Source of the DNA: Bacillus sp. AFS001701
GTDB taxonomy: Bacteria; Bacillota; Bacilli; Bacillales; Bacillaceae_G
Assembly (NCBI RefSeq): GCF_002559405.1
Contig: NZ_NTZO01000238.1
Span: forward strand, 1-39,120
Length of the DNA: 39,120 nucleotides
Direction: 5' to 3'
Made by a program: the position numbers and the translations under genes. A model generated the notes under the pieces. The model was given only the letters and a program-made list of their open reading frames with translations. It ran no database searches and was not told the DNA's origin. Below are positions 1-10,496 of this stretch, piece by piece (the stretch's first letter is position 1; each line of letters starts with the position of its first letter).

Positions 1-2
1 AT

Positions 3-1016
3 AATGAGGAATATAAAATTATTAAATATTTAATTTATAACTTAGATAAAAATGGATTTTTGATGGAATCAGATGAAGAGCTTATACATGAATTAAATAT
101 TTCTTTCGTTCAGTTACAAATCTGCATTGATACACTTCAACGTTTTGAACCCTCAGGAGTTGGAGCAAGATCGGTTAAAGAGTGCTTATTGATTCAACTA
201 AATGGCCTTGAAGTTGATACAACAATTGCAAAACAGGTCATTAAAGATTATTTTGATCTATTTGTTAATAAAAACTGGAAAGAAATAGCGAAAAAGCTCA
301 AGATTAGCTTGCCTGATTTACAAAAAGAAATTGACTTAATTTTAACCCTTCAGCCAAGGCCAGGTTTAAATTATTTCCAAGACCAAGTAAATTATGTAGC
401 TCCTGATTTAACAGTTGAAAAAATAGGCGGGGAATTTGTTGTACTAATTAATGATAAAATTATGCCGCGTTTAAAAGTACTTAATGAATATTCTTCAATT
501 TTAAATGGTCAACATGAGAAGGAAGTTTCAACTTATTTAAAGGATAAAAATACGCAAGTTAACTGGCTAATGAAAAGTTTGGAAGAACGAAAATCAACGA
601 TGTTAGCAGTAATGAATTGTATTCTTAGAAAGCAAATTGCTTTTTTTGAAAAAGGTCCTGCAAATTTAAAAACTCTTACTTTAAGAGAGATAGCGGAAGA
701 ACTTTCACTACATGAATCAACAATTAGCCGAACTTGTAAAAACAAATATGTACAGACGCCGTTTGGTTTGTATGAAATGAAGAAATTCTTCCATCAAGGT
801 GTAAGTGTGGACGGCGAGGAGCTTGCATCAACGAGTGTACAGGTATTCATCAAACAGCTAGTAGATAAAGAAAACAAAGAAAAACCATTATCAGATCAAA
901 AGCTAGTTGAATTATTAGCTGAAAAACATGGCGTGGAAATCTCTAGAAGAACTGTAGCAAAATATAGAGATATACTTAGAATTCCTGGTTCATCAAAACG
1001 AAAGCGCTTTAGTTAA
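3..1016 (+). CDS. rpoN: RNA polymerase sigma-54 factor (SigL/RpoN), 5' end outside window
   Basis: The reading frame is open from the first bases of the window (codons from position 3), so the gene starts further left; an internal TTG at 60 is not a credible start. About 337 residues are visible, against roughly 430 for the family. The end holds the hallmarks of sigma-54: a helix-turn-helix core-binding/DNA-binding segment reading LREIAEELSLHESTISR, then the near-invariant RpoN box (SRRTVAKYRDILRIPGSSKR) at the C-terminus, which contacts the -24 promoter element. Sigma-54 directs RNA polymerase to -24/-12 promoters activated by enhancer-binding proteins, in Bacillus for arginine, branched-chain amino acid or levan catabolism. 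The glutaredoxin-like gene follows after 13 bases, so the two are probably co-transcribed. Nothing looks broken in the visible part. Confidence 0.95.
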   Translation, partial: NEEYKIIKYLIYNLDKNGFLMESDEELIHELNISFVQLQICIDTLQRFEPSGVGARSVKECLLIQLNGLEVDTTIAKQVIKDYFDLFVNKNWKEIAKKLKISLPDLQKEIDLILTLQPRPGLNYFQDQVNYVAPDLTVEKIGGEFVVLINDKIMPRLKVLNEYSSILNGQHEKEVSTYLKDKNTQVNWLMKSLEERKSTMLAVMNCILRKQIAFFEKGPANLKTLTLREIAEELSLHESTISRTCKNKYVQTPFGLYEMKKFFHQGVSVDGEELASTSVQVFIKQLVDKENKEKPLSDQKLVELLAEKHGVEISRRTVAKYRDILRIPGSSKRKRFS

Positions 1017-1029
1017 AAAGGAGAATGGG

Positions 1030-1269
1030 ATGTCGATTAAGTTAACATTATTTACAAAAGAAAATTGTGGGCTATGCGAAGAAGCAAAAGATGCAATTCG
1101 TTTGGTCCAATCTGAATATGAAATTGAAGTAAATGAAATTGATATATATTCTGATGATGCATTATTAGAAGAATATCAACTAATGATTCCTGTTATTCAA
1201 ATGAATGGGGAAACTGTTGCATACGGTAAAATTCATAAGATTGACATATTAAATGCCATAAATGGGTAG
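1030..1269 (+). CDS. glutaredoxin-like (thioredoxin-fold) protein
   Basis: A 79-residue thioredoxin-fold protein. A redox-type CGLC motif sits at residues 13-16 after the first beta strand (KLTLFTKENC), and a cis-proline loop (MIPVIQMNG) lies in the second half, the layout of glutaredoxin-like proteins of the DUF836 type. The start is ATG 1030, with AAAAGGAGAA about 6-8 bases upstream. It lies between rpoN and cggR, as in other Bacillus genomes, and probably shares the rpoN transcript, since a hairpin terminator follows at 1293. It may be a disulfide reductase or thiol-handling protein; its substrate cannot be read from the sequence. Confidence 0.85.
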   Translation: MSIKLTLFTKENCGLCEEAKDAIRLVQSEYEIEVNEIDIYSDDALLEEYQLMIPVIQMNGETVAYGKIHKIDILNAING

Positions 1270-1292
1270 TTATCAGTTGAAAGAAATGAATG

Positions 1293-1330
1293 ACCCTGTT
1301 ACAATATAAATGTAGCAGGGTTATTTCACT
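1293..1330 (+). terminator. rho-independent terminator after the glutaredoxin gene
   Basis: An 11-bp stem (ACCCTGTTACA pairing with TGTAGCAGGGT, one G-U) with a 7-base loop is followed by TTATTTC. The U tract is weak, so termination may be partial. It separates the rpoN unit from the cggR-gapA unit. Confidence 0.55.
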
Positions 1331-1361
1331 TCTGGAGTAAATCTTGTTCAAAAAAACAACG

Positions 1362-1389
1362 TTGCAAAACGCTGTAATTTTTTTAAAAC
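1362..1389 (+). promoter_or_regulatory. candidate promoter of the cggR-gapA operon
   Basis: TTGCAA (1362-1367), a 16-bp spacer and TAAAAC (1384-1389) form a weak sigma-A-like promoter just upstream of the CggR operator. The position fits the B. subtilis arrangement of promoter, then operator, then cggR. The matches are only 4 of 6 in each hexamer. Confidence 0.3.
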
Positions 1390-1392
1390 AAG

Positions 1393-1428
1393 TGGGACAT
1401 AATATGTCATAGTGGGACACATTTGGAC
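1393..1428 (+). promoter_or_regulatory. CggR operator (two direct repeats)
   Basis: TGGGAC-N6-TGTC at 1393-1408 is followed after 4 bases by TGGGAC-N6-GGAC at 1413-1428. This reproduces the spacing of the known B. subtilis CggR operator, two copies of CGGGAC-N6-TGTC separated by 4 bases. It lies in the leader, 33 bases before the cggR start, as expected for a repressor acting as a roadblock that is released by fructose-1,6-bisphosphate. Confidence 0.85.
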
Positions 1429-1461
1429 CCAGATGAATACTCTGTGAAAGAGGAGATGAAA

Positions 1462-2490
1462 ATGAACCATATTTTAAAGCTACAACAAAAATTATTACCT
1501 GATCTAATTCCGGTTATCCAAAAGAGATTTCAGATCCTACAATATATACGAATTATGCAGCCGATCGGTCGAAGGAATTTGTCTGCTAGCGTAGGATTAA
1601 CAGAAAGAGTACTTAGATCAGAAGTGGCCTTATTAAAAGAGCAAAGGCTGATTAATGTCGCATCTTCTGGCATGACATTAACGGATGAAGGACTAAGCTT
1701 GCTTCTAGACCTAGAAGAACCAATGCGTGAACTATTCGGTTTGAAAAATATTGAAGACTTGCTTAAGGAAACATTTAACCTTAAAGAAGTAATCGTTGTT
1801 TCTGGCGATAGTGATGAACTGGAATGGGTAAAAAAGGAGATGGGTCGAGCGGCTGTTGGCTGTATAAACCAAAGGCTAGAAACAAATAATATTGTTGCTG
1901 TTACTGGTGGTTCCACTTTAGCTGCCGTAGCTGAAATGATGGACGATGACTCGAAAGATCTAAATACTTTATTTGTACCAGCGCGAGGCGGTTTAGGTGA
2001 AGAAGTAAGAAATCAAGCAAATACGATTTGTGCAAAAATGGCTGAAATGGCAAAAGGTAATTATCGATTACTTCACTTGCCAGATGAACTTAGTGAAGAA
2101 GCCTATGTAACTATGATGGAAGAACCGAGAGTAAAAGAGGTTCTAAATTTAATTCGATCTTCTTCAATTGTCGTTCATGGCATTGGAGATGCATTTACGA
2201 TGGCAAAACGAAGACAATCTTCATCAGAACAGTTAGAAATCTTAACTGAATCTGAAGCTGTAGGAGAGGCATTTGGCTATTACTTTAATGAAAATGGTGA
2301 AGTTGTATACAGAGTAAGAACAATTGGTTTACAACTGAATGAATTAGAGAGGATACCTTATGTACTGGGAGTAGCTGGAGGATCCTCTAAAGCAAAAGCA
2401 ATGGCTTCTTTCTTAAAGAAAGGTCATGTAAACATCCTCGTCACAGACGAAGGAGCAGCAAAAGAGTTAATTAAAGGATGTACCCTTTAA
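1462..2490 (+). CDS. cggR: central glycolytic genes regulator CggR (SorC/DeoR family repressor)
   Basis: A 342-residue SorC-family repressor. An N-terminal winged helix-turn-helix (residues about 15-75, including IGRRNLSASVGLTERVLRSE) is followed by a sugar-phosphate-binding domain similar to that of sugar isomerases. The family binds DNA as a tetramer and lets go when fructose-1,6-bisphosphate binds, so it links gapA expression to glycolytic flux. I chose ATG 1462 because it begins MNHILKLQQKLLPDL, like known CggR proteins, with AGAGGAG 6 bases upstream. ATG 1456 is too close to that site, and a TTG at 1423 would lie inside the operator. gapA follows after 41 bases. In B. subtilis the joint transcript is cut near the cggR/gapA junction so that gapA mRNA is far more abundant; I cannot see the processing site here. 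Confidence 0.95.
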   Translation: MNHILKLQQKLLPDLIPVIQKRFQILQYIRIMQPIGRRNLSASVGLTERVLRSEVALLKEQRLINVASSGMTLTDEGLSLLLDLEEPMRELFGLKNIEDLLKETFNLKEVIVVSGDSDELEWVKKEMGRAAVGCINQRLETNNIVAVTGGSTLAAVAEMMDDDSKDLNTLFVPARGGLGEEVRNQANTICAKMAEMAKGNYRLLHLPDELSEEAYVTMMEEPRVKEVLNLIRSSSIVVHGIGDAFTMAKRRQSSSEQLEILTESEAVGEAFGYYFNENGEVVYRVRTIGLQLNELERIPYVLGVAGGSSKAKAMASFLKKGHVNILVTDEGAAKELIKGCTL

Positions 2491-2495
2491 AATAA

Positions 2496-3539
<1,044 letters not shown>

Positions 3540-3564
3540 TTTTAATAAAAATTAATATGAGGGC

Positions 3565-3592
3565 GAGGGGATTTTCCTCCCCTCTTTTGTTT
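3565..3592 (+). terminator. terminator after gapA, dividing the glycolytic cluster
   Basis: Stem GAGGGGA/TCCCCTC (7 bp) with a 6-base loop, followed by TTTTGTTT. It lies between gapA and pgk and would limit how much cggR-gapA transcription reads into pgk-eno. Confidence 0.8.
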
Positions 3593-3672
3593 GAAAAAAT
3601 CCTCTTTTGTCACTAATCCAACACAATATTAAAAAATACTCTAGAAATAAATTCCAATTGTTATACATAATC

Positions 3673-3681
3673 TGTTAAAAT
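3673..3681 (+). promoter_or_regulatory. candidate extended -10 promoter for pgk-tpiA-gpmI-eno
   Basis: TGTTAAAAT (an extended -10, TG-N-TAAAAT) lies 100 bases before pgk in a 242-base gap, downstream of the gapA terminator. No good -35 stands at the proper distance, which extended -10 promoters tolerate. The gap otherwise holds only AT-rich sequence. Confidence 0.4.
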
Positions 3682-3781
3682 TGCGGTGACAATATCACAG
3701 AATAGATACGACTTTGTATGAGACGGATCGACCAGTGGAATTGAACATGGATGAATAAAAACAGTACTGGAGGCACCTACT

Positions 3782-4963
3782 ATGAACAAAAAGTCTTTAC
3801 ATGACATTGATGTAAAAGGGAAACGCGTATTTTGCCGTGTAGATTTTAACGTACCAATGGCAAATGGTGAAGTAACAGATGATACTCGTATTCGTGCTGC
3901 TCTTCCTACGATTCAGTATTTAATAGAAAACGGAGCAAAAGTTATTTTAGCATCTCACTTAGGACGTCCAAAAGGACAAGTAAATGAAGACATGCGTTTA
4001 AATGCTGTTGCTACACGTTTAAGTGAAAAATTAGGTAAAAACGTTATTAAAGCTGATGAAGCATACGGACCTAAAGTTCAAGAAGAAATCAGCAAAATGA
4101 ACGAAGGCGATGTTTTATTATTAGAAAACGTTCGTTTCTACCCAGGCGAAGAGAAAAATGATGAAGCTCTAGCAAAAGAATTTGCTTCATTAGCTGATGT
4201 ATATGTAAACGATGCTTTTGGTGCTGCACACCGTGCACATGCTACAACTGCTGGTATTGCAAAACATATCCCAGCTGTAGCAGGCTTCTTAATGGAAAAA
4301 GAAATAAATGTTTTAGGTAAAGCACTTTCTAATCCAGAGCGCCCATTTACAGCTATTATCGGTGGAGCGAAAGTTCGAGATAAAATTGGCGTAATTGAAA
4401 ACTTATTAGAAAAAGTAGATAACTTAATTATTGGTGGCGGACTAGCTTATACTTTCTTAAAAGCTAAAGGCTATGAAATCGGTAAATCTCTTTTAGAAGA
4501 AGATAAGATTGATTTAGCAAATGAATTTATGCAAAAAGCAGAAACTAAAGGTGTTAAATTCTATATGCCAATTGATGCAATTATTGCTGACAAATTTGGT
4601 GAAGATGCTAATACTCAAGAAGTTGATATAGATAGCATTCCTGCAGATTGGGAAGCTCTTGATATTGGACCAAAAACAACTGCTCTATATGCAGATGTTA
4701 TTAAAAGCTCTAAATTAGTCATTTGGAATGGACCTATGGGTGTATTTGAAATTGATAAATTTGCACAGGGCACTAAAGGTGTAGCACAAGCATTAGCGGA
4801 TTCTGATGCATACTCAATTATCGGTGGCGGAGATTCAGCAGCTGCTGCTGAAAAATTCGGCTTAGCAGATAAAATGAGCCATATTTCGACTGGTGGCGGT
4901 GCTTCATTAGAATTTATGGAAGGTAAAGAACTTCCTGGAGTTGCATTATTAAACGATAAATAA
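3782..4963 (+). CDS. pgk: phosphoglycerate kinase
   Basis: A 393-residue enzyme, the normal length for bacterial Pgk. It transfers the acyl phosphate of 1,3-bisphosphoglycerate to ADP, the first ATP-yielding step of glycolysis. The N-terminal substrate domain shows RVDFNVPM (residues 19-26) and SHLGRPKG; the C-terminal nucleotide domain shows GGAKVRDKI and the glycine-rich [13 protein letters not shown] and STGGGASLE loops. The start ATG 3782 has TGGAGG about 7 bases upstream. It begins the second transcriptional segment of the cluster, with its own candidate promoter at 3673. tpiA follows after 79 bases that contain a small hairpin. Confidence 0.98.
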   Translation: MNKKSLHDIDVKGKRVFCRVDFNVPMANGEVTDDTRIRAALPTIQYLIENGAKVILASHLGRPKGQVNEDMRLNAVATRLSEKLGKNVIKADEAYGPKVQEEISKMNEGDVLLLENVRFYPGEEKNDEALAKEFASLADVYVNDAFGAAHRAHATTAGIAKHIPAVAGFLMEKEINVLGKALSNPERPFTAIIGGAKVRDKIGVIENLLEKVDNLIIGGGLAYTFLKAKGYEIGKSLLEEDKIDLANEFMQKAETKGVKFYMPIDAIIADKFGEDANTQEVDIDSIPADWEALDIGPKTTALYADVIKSSKLVIWNGPMGVFEIDKFAQGTKGVAQALADSDAYSIIGGGDSAAAAEKFGLADKMSHISTGGGASLEFMEGKELPGVALLNDK

Positions 4964-5000
4964 GTCTTATAGCTTTACAATATTTAGTATTTGAAATAGA

Positions 5001-5019
5001 GTAAGATGTTATGTCTTAC
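5001..5019 (+). other. small hairpin between pgk and tpiA
   Basis: GTAAGA and TCTTAC form a 6-bp stem around a 7-base loop in the 79-base pgk-tpiA gap, just upstream of the tpiA ribosome binding site. There is no U tract, so it is not a terminator. It could be an mRNA stability or processing element, or chance. Confidence 0.35.
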
Positions 5020-5042
5020 CAATTGTTAGGAAGGTGTTTCTC

Positions 5043-5798
5043 ATGCGTAAACCAATTATCGCAGGTAACTGGAAAATGAATAAGACGCTTAACGAAGCAA
5101 TGACATTCGTTGAGGAAGTAAAAAATAGCATTCCATCATCTGATAAAGTAGATTCAGCAGTTTGTGCTCCTGCATTATTTATTGCACCTATGTTATACGG
5201 TGTAAAAGGAACTGAATTAAAAATTGGTTCTCAAAATGTAAGTAATCAAGATAGTGGAGCTTATACTGGAGAAATTAGCCCAGTAGCACTTAAAGATTTA
5301 GGCGTAACTTATGCGATTATCGGACATTCTGAGCGTCGTGAATATTATGGCGAAACAGATGAGTTTATTAATAGTAAAACAAAAAAAGCTTTCGAACATG
5401 GTCTTACACCAATTCTTTGCTGTGGCGAAACGCTTGAAGAACGTGAAGGCGGTAAATTTGAGGAAGTTATTAGTACTCAATTAACTGCTAATCTTGCAGG
5501 TCTAACAGATGAGCAAGTAAAGAATTTAGTCATTGCATATGAACCAATTTGGGCAATTGGAACAGGTAAATCTGCTACAGAAAAAGATGCACAAGATTCA
5601 TGTAAATTTGTTCGTGATGTTGTAGCTAGCCTTTATGATGAAACTGTTGCAGAATCTGTACGTGTACAATACGGCGGCAGTGTAAAGCCTGAAAACATTA
5701 AAGAATATATGGCTCAACCTGATATTGACGGTGCGTTAGTAGGTGGAGCAAGTTTAGAACCAGCTTCTTTCCTTGCATTATTGGAGGCTGTTAAGTAA
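5043..5798 (+). CDS. tpiA: triose-phosphate isomerase
   Basis: A 251-residue TIM-barrel enzyme that interconverts dihydroxyacetone phosphate and glyceraldehyde-3-phosphate. Key residues are visible: the lysine in GNWKMNKT at the N-terminus, the electrophilic histidine in IIGHSERR, the catalytic glutamate in [11 protein letters not shown], and the phosphate-binding GGSVKPEN and GALVGGASL loops. I start it at ATG 5043 ([13 protein letters not shown]), which has AGGAAGGTG 6 bases upstream; a GTG at 5034 is part of that ribosome binding site. The last base of its stop codon is the first base of the gpmI start, so the two are translationally coupled. Confidence 0.97.
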   Translation: MRKPIIAGNWKMNKTLNEAMTFVEEVKNSIPSSDKVDSAVCAPALFIAPMLYGVKGTELKIGSQNVSNQDSGAYTGEISPVALKDLGVTYAIIGHSERREYYGETDEFINSKTKKAFEHGLTPILCCGETLEEREGGKFEEVISTQLTANLAGLTDEQVKNLVIAYEPIWAIGTGKSATEKDAQDSCKFVRDVVASLYDETVAESVRVQYGGSVKPENIKEYMAQPDIDGALVGGASLEPASFLALLEAVK

Positions 5799-7330
5799 TG
5801 AGTAAACAACCAGTAGCGTTAATTATCCTAGATGGATTTGGTTTGCGCGACGAAACATTTGGAAATGCTGTTGCACAAGCGAAGAAACCAAATTATGATA
5901 GATATTGGAATAAATATCCTCACGCACAATTAACGGCTAGCGGTGAAGCAGTTGGTTTACCTGAAGGACAAATGGGTAATTCTGAAGTTGGTCATTTAAA
6001 CATCGGAGCGGGACGAATTGTTTATCAAAGCTTAACGCGTGTAAACAAGGCAATTCGTGAAGGCGAATTCGAAAAAAATGATACATTCATCGATGCAATT
6101 AAAAGTGCAAAAGAAAAAGATAAAGCATTACATATTTTCGGTCTACTGTCTGATGGTGGTATTCACAGCCATATTAATCACATGTTTGCTTTATTAAAAT
6201 TAGCTGCTGAAGAAGGCATGAAAAAGGTATATGTACATGCATTCCTTGATGGACGAGATGTTGGTCCAACTACAGCAAAAAAATATATCGATCAAGCAGA
6301 AGCAATGTTTAAAGAATTTGGTGTCGGAGAATTTGCAACAATTTCTGGCCGTTATTATTCCATGGACCGTGACAAACGTTGGGATCGTGTAGAAAAATGC
6401 TATTGCGCAATGGTATATGGAGAAGGGCCAACTTATACAAGTCCGTATGAATTAATTGAAGATTCGTATGCGAACGGTATCCATGATGAATTCGTATTAC
6501 CTTCTGTAATGGTAAAAGAAGATGGAACTCCAGTTGCAACAATAAGTGATGATGATTCAATCATCTTCTACAACTTCCGACCTGACCGTGCAATTCAAAT
6601 TTCAAATGTATTTACAAACGATGATTTCCGTGACTTTGATCGTGGAAGTAAGTTCCCGAAAAATGTTCATTTCGTTTGTTTAACACATTTTAGCGAAACA
6701 GTACAAGGCTATGTTGCATTTAAACCAACTAATTTGGATAACACATTAGGTGAAGTACTTGCTCAAAATAATTTGAATCAATTACGAATTGCTGAAACGG
6801 AAAAGTATCCACACGTTACATTTTTCTTTAGTGGAGGCCGTGAAGCACAATTCCCAGGTGAAGAACGTATTTTGATTAACTCGCCAAAAGTAGCAACTTA
6901 CGATCTGCAACCTGAAATGAGTGCTTATGAAGTGAAGGATGCATTACTTAAAGAGATTGCTGCAGACAAGCATGATGTTATCATCTTGAACTTTGCAAAT
7001 CCAGATATGGTAGGACATTCAGGAAAACTTGAGCCGACAATTAAAGCAATTGAAGCGGTTGATGAATGTTTAGGAGAAGTAGTTGATGCAATTCTAGCTA
7101 AAGGCGGGAAAGCGATCATTACTGCTGACCATGGAAATGCTGATGAGGAAATTACACCTGAGGGTGAACCTATGACAGCTCACACGACTAATCCTGTACC
7201 AGTTATTGTTACTGAAGAAGGTATTACGTTACGTGAAGATGGTATTTTAGGTGATTTAGCTCCAACTGTTCTTGATTTATTAAAAGTAGAACAACCAAAA
7301 GAAATGACTGGTAAATCACTTATTAAATAA
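5798..7330 (+). CDS. gpmI: 2,3-bisphosphoglycerate-independent phosphoglycerate mutase
   Basis: A 510-residue, manganese-dependent enzyme of the alkaline phosphatase superfamily that converts 3-phosphoglycerate to 2-phosphoglycerate. Asp12 (LDGFG) is a metal ligand, and Ser62 in [14 protein letters not shown] is the residue that carries the transferred phosphate. Further motifs are [25 protein letters not shown] and the second metal site [10 protein letters not shown]. Its ATG overlaps the tpiA stop by one base (TAATG), with GGAGG 10 bases upstream inside tpiA. eno follows after 64 bases. This is the usual mutase type in Bacillus; in sporeformers its manganese and pH dependence helps to store 3-phosphoglycerate in spores. 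Confidence 0.97.
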   Translation: MSKQPVALIILDGFGLRDETFGNAVAQAKKPNYDRYWNKYPHAQLTASGEAVGLPEGQMGNSEVGHLNIGAGRIVYQSLTRVNKAIREGEFEKNDTFIDAIKSAKEKDKALHIFGLLSDGGIHSHINHMFALLKLAAEEGMKKVYVHAFLDGRDVGPTTAKKYIDQAEAMFKEFGVGEFATISGRYYSMDRDKRWDRVEKCYCAMVYGEGPTYTSPYELIEDSYANGIHDEFVLPSVMVKEDGTPVATISDDDSIIFYNFRPDRAIQISNVFTNDDFRDFDRGSKFPKNVHFVCLTHFSETVQGYVAFKPTNLDNTLGEVLAQNNLNQLRIAETEKYPHVTFFFSGGREAQFPGEERILINSPKVATYDLQPEMSAYEVKDALLKEIAADKHDVIILNFANPDMVGHSGKLEPTIKAIEAVDECLGEVVDAILAKGGKAIITADHGNADEEITPEGEPMTAHTTNPVPVIVTEEGITLREDGILGDLAPTVLDLLKVEQPKEMTGKSLIK

Positions 7331-7370
7331 GTGAACAGTTAATATAAAAAGTTTTTAATTATGCGTATAA

Positions 7371-8690
<1,320 letters not shown>

Positions 8691-8749
8691 TTTAATCAAA
8701 ACTAAGTGCATTAACAAAAAAACATAATCCATTATAGACACGTTAAAAA

Positions 8750-8780
8750 GAGAAGGATCGTCACCTTCTCTTTTTTTTTT
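8750..8780 (+). terminator. terminator after eno
   Basis: Stem GAGAAGG/CCTTCTC, extended by flanking A and T runs, with a 7-base loop and a run of ten T. A strong rho-independent terminator that ends the glycolytic cluster. Confidence 0.9.
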
Positions 8781-8810
8781 GCATTAAAATACATAAATTT
8801 AGTAGTTAAG

Positions 8811-8842
8811 AAAATTTCATTGAACAGTTTCAATGACATTTT
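8811..8842. other. inverted repeat in the eno-exporter gap
   Basis: TCATTGAA and TTCAATGA pair perfectly around the 4-base loop CAGT, extended by AAAAT/ATTTT on the outside with one mismatch, and T follows. It could be a backup terminator or a protein-binding dyad. The rest of the 8781-9019 gap holds the promoter and operator listed next. Confidence 0.45.
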
Positions 8843-8879
8843 TTAACTGCGGATAAATAAAATAATATAAAAAAACAGA

Positions 8880-8909
8880 TTGATTATTAAAGGATTTTAA
8901 TGTTAATAT
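8880..8909 (+). promoter_or_regulatory. candidate promoter of the MefA-like exporter gene
   Basis: TTGATT (8880-8885), an 18-bp spacer and TAATAT (8904-8909), preceded by TG at 8901 to form an extended -10. Transcription would start near 8916, so the palindrome at 8932 would lie in the early transcribed region. Confidence 0.45.
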
Positions 8910-8931
8910 AAGAATATACGTTCTTAATAAC

Positions 8932-8949
8932 TAGGAACGTAGGTTCCTA
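8932..8949. promoter_or_regulatory. palindromic operator upstream of the exporter
   Basis: TAGGAACGTAGGTTCCTA has 7-bp arms around a 4-base centre. A second, overlapping inverted pair (ACGTTC at 8918, GAACGT at 8935) shares its left arm. The site lies about 15-30 bases past the predicted transcription start, a typical place for a repressor. The regulator is not encoded next to it and I cannot name it. Confidence 0.5.
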
Positions 8950-9019
8950 TCTTGGCGATATACTGTAAATTTTTTATACAATTTTTGATATCAAGAAATT
9001 TAAATAAGAGGAGGAAAAA

Positions 9020-10267
9020 ATGACGATAACTACTTCAACACCTTCAAATCCTTCAATGGCTTCCTTGCTAAAAAACCGCTTTATCCAGACGATTCTTACA
9101 GCAGGTTTGTTTATCCAAGTCGGAATTTGGATTCGTAATTTTGCAATTTTATTATTTGTTGTTGAAAAGACGAATGGTGATGCTACAGCCGTGTCACTTA
9201 TTTCAGTTGCTGAATTTGCACCTATTTTTATCTTTTCATTTATCGGTGGTACTTTTGCGGATCGTTGGAAACCAAAGCGTACAATGATTTGGTGTGATCT
9301 GTTAAGTGCGGCTTCAATTTTTGTTATACTTCTAGCACTAATGTATGGGACTTGGAAGTTCGTATTTTTTGCAACATTGGTTTCAGCGATTTTGTCACAG
9401 TTTTCACAGCCATCTAATATGAAGTTATTTAAGGTTCATGTACCAATGGAGCAAATGCAAGCTGGTATGTCCCTATTCCAAACAATGATGGCAATCTTTA
9501 TGATTTTAGGTCCTGTATTAGGAACATTTGTATTTCAACAGGCAGGAATGTTTGTATCGATGAGCATAGTAGGTATTGCTTTTCTTTTATCAGCTCTAGT
9601 ATTAACAAAGTTACCTAAAGATCAGGAAGAGGAAAAAGTTGATCAAGCTTCTTCTTTATGGGAAGAGATGAAACTAGGATTTCAATATGTTTGGACAAGG
9701 AAAATTCTTGTCCTTTTAGGCGGGGTTTTTGCAGCAGCCGGACTAGGCATCGGTTTTATTCATCCATTAGCAATTTTTCTAGTTACTGAACGATTAGGAC
9801 TAGATAAAGATTATTTACAATGGTTATTCGCAGCAAATGGTGCGGCTATGATTATTGGGGGTGGCCTGATTATGGTAATTTCTAATAAACTGGCACCGCA
9901 TGTTTTATTATTGATCGGTATGGCTGTCAATGCTATCGGGATTTTTGTAATAGGTTGGTCCCAATTATTCTGGCTTACACTATTAGCCGAGTTCTTTATA
10001 GGGCTATTTATGCCTGCACTTCATATTGGAATTAATACAATTATCTTGAAAAATACGGATGAAAAGTTTGTAGGTAGAGTGAATGGGATATTAACACCAT
10101 TATTTATGGGCTCTATGGTCATTACAATGAGCTTATCAGGCGTTTTAAAAGAACAATTTTCTTTATTTACTATTTATCAACTTTCAGCGATACTATTCAT
10201 CATAGGAATATTAATTATGGTTCCGATGTTCAAGATGAAAAAAGTGGTAGTTGAAGAAAAATCATAA
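9020..10267 (+). CDS. MFS exporter, MefA-like family
   Basis: A 415-residue inner-membrane transporter with about 12 hydrophobic segments and no cleavable signal peptide. The cytoplasmic loop after segment 2 reads FADRWKPKRTM, a form of the MFS motif A (GxxxDRxGRR). The overall shape (LLKNRFIQTI start, SQFSQPSNMKLF loop, and DKDYLQWLFAANGAAMIIGGG mid-region) resembles the MefA/YfiS-like branch, which includes macrolide efflux proteins. The substrate cannot be predicted. The start ATG 9020 has AGAGGAGG 7 bases upstream. The gene stands alone between two terminators and is probably controlled through the operator at 8932. Confidence 0.85.
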   Translation: MTITTSTPSNPSMASLLKNRFIQTILTAGLFIQVGIWIRNFAILLFVVEKTNGDATAVSLISVAEFAPIFIFSFIGGTFADRWKPKRTMIWCDLLSAASIFVILLALMYGTWKFVFFATLVSAILSQFSQPSNMKLFKVHVPMEQMQAGMSLFQTMMAIFMILGPVLGTFVFQQAGMFVSMSIVGIAFLLSALVLTKLPKDQEEEKVDQASSLWEEMKLGFQYVWTRKILVLLGGVFAAAGLGIGFIHPLAIFLVTERLGLDKDYLQWLFAANGAAMIIGGGLIMVISNKLAPHVLLLIGMAVNAIGIFVIGWSQLFWLTLLAEFFIGLFMPALHIGINTIILKNTDEKFVGRVNGILTPLFMGSMVITMSLSGVLKEQFSLFTIYQLSAILFIIGILIMVPMFKMKKVVVEEKS

Positions 10268-10285
10268 AAGTAAACCAATTTATAA

Positions 10286-10322
10286 AACCTGATTACTCTG
10301 TTAAAGATAGTCAGGTTTTTTG
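10286..10322 (+). terminator. terminator after the MefA-like exporter
   Basis: A 10-bp stem (AACCTGATTA with TAGTCAGGTT, one G-U), a 12-base loop and TTTTTT. Confidence 0.8.
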
Positions 10323-10420
10323 TTCAATGTAAAAAAGCATCTTAAAGCGGTGAAGTAGGCCTCTTTATGTAAAAAATTCATTTTTTAAATATGCCAAAAG
10401 TACCTTTTCACAAAGGGAAG

Positions 10421-10449
10421 GTTATTACTTACCTATATATTGATATAAT
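10421..10449 (+). promoter_or_regulatory. promoter of the ppx pseudogene
   Basis: A consensus TATAAT (10444-10449) with an extended TGA (10441-10443), 17 bases after the weak -35 GTTATT (10421-10426). Transcription would start about 40 bases before the ppx start codon. The rest of the 10323-10420 stretch holds nothing I recognise. Confidence 0.55.
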
Positions 10450-10496
10450 GGAAGAACCAAATAGTCTACTAATTATTGAGATAAAGGGTGAAAAAC

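Noticed and set aside
1362-1376. Possible catabolite-response (cre) site near TTGCAAAACGCTGT
   Set aside because: The central CG is out by one base relative to the cre consensus.
1423-1461. TTG-initiated N-terminal extension of CggR
   Set aside because: It lies inside the operator, has no ribosome binding site, and lacks the family N-terminus. ATG 1462 is preferred.
1530-1916. 128-codon open frame antisense to cggR
   Set aside because: It has no ribosome binding site or recognisable protein features; it mirrors codon bias of the real gene.
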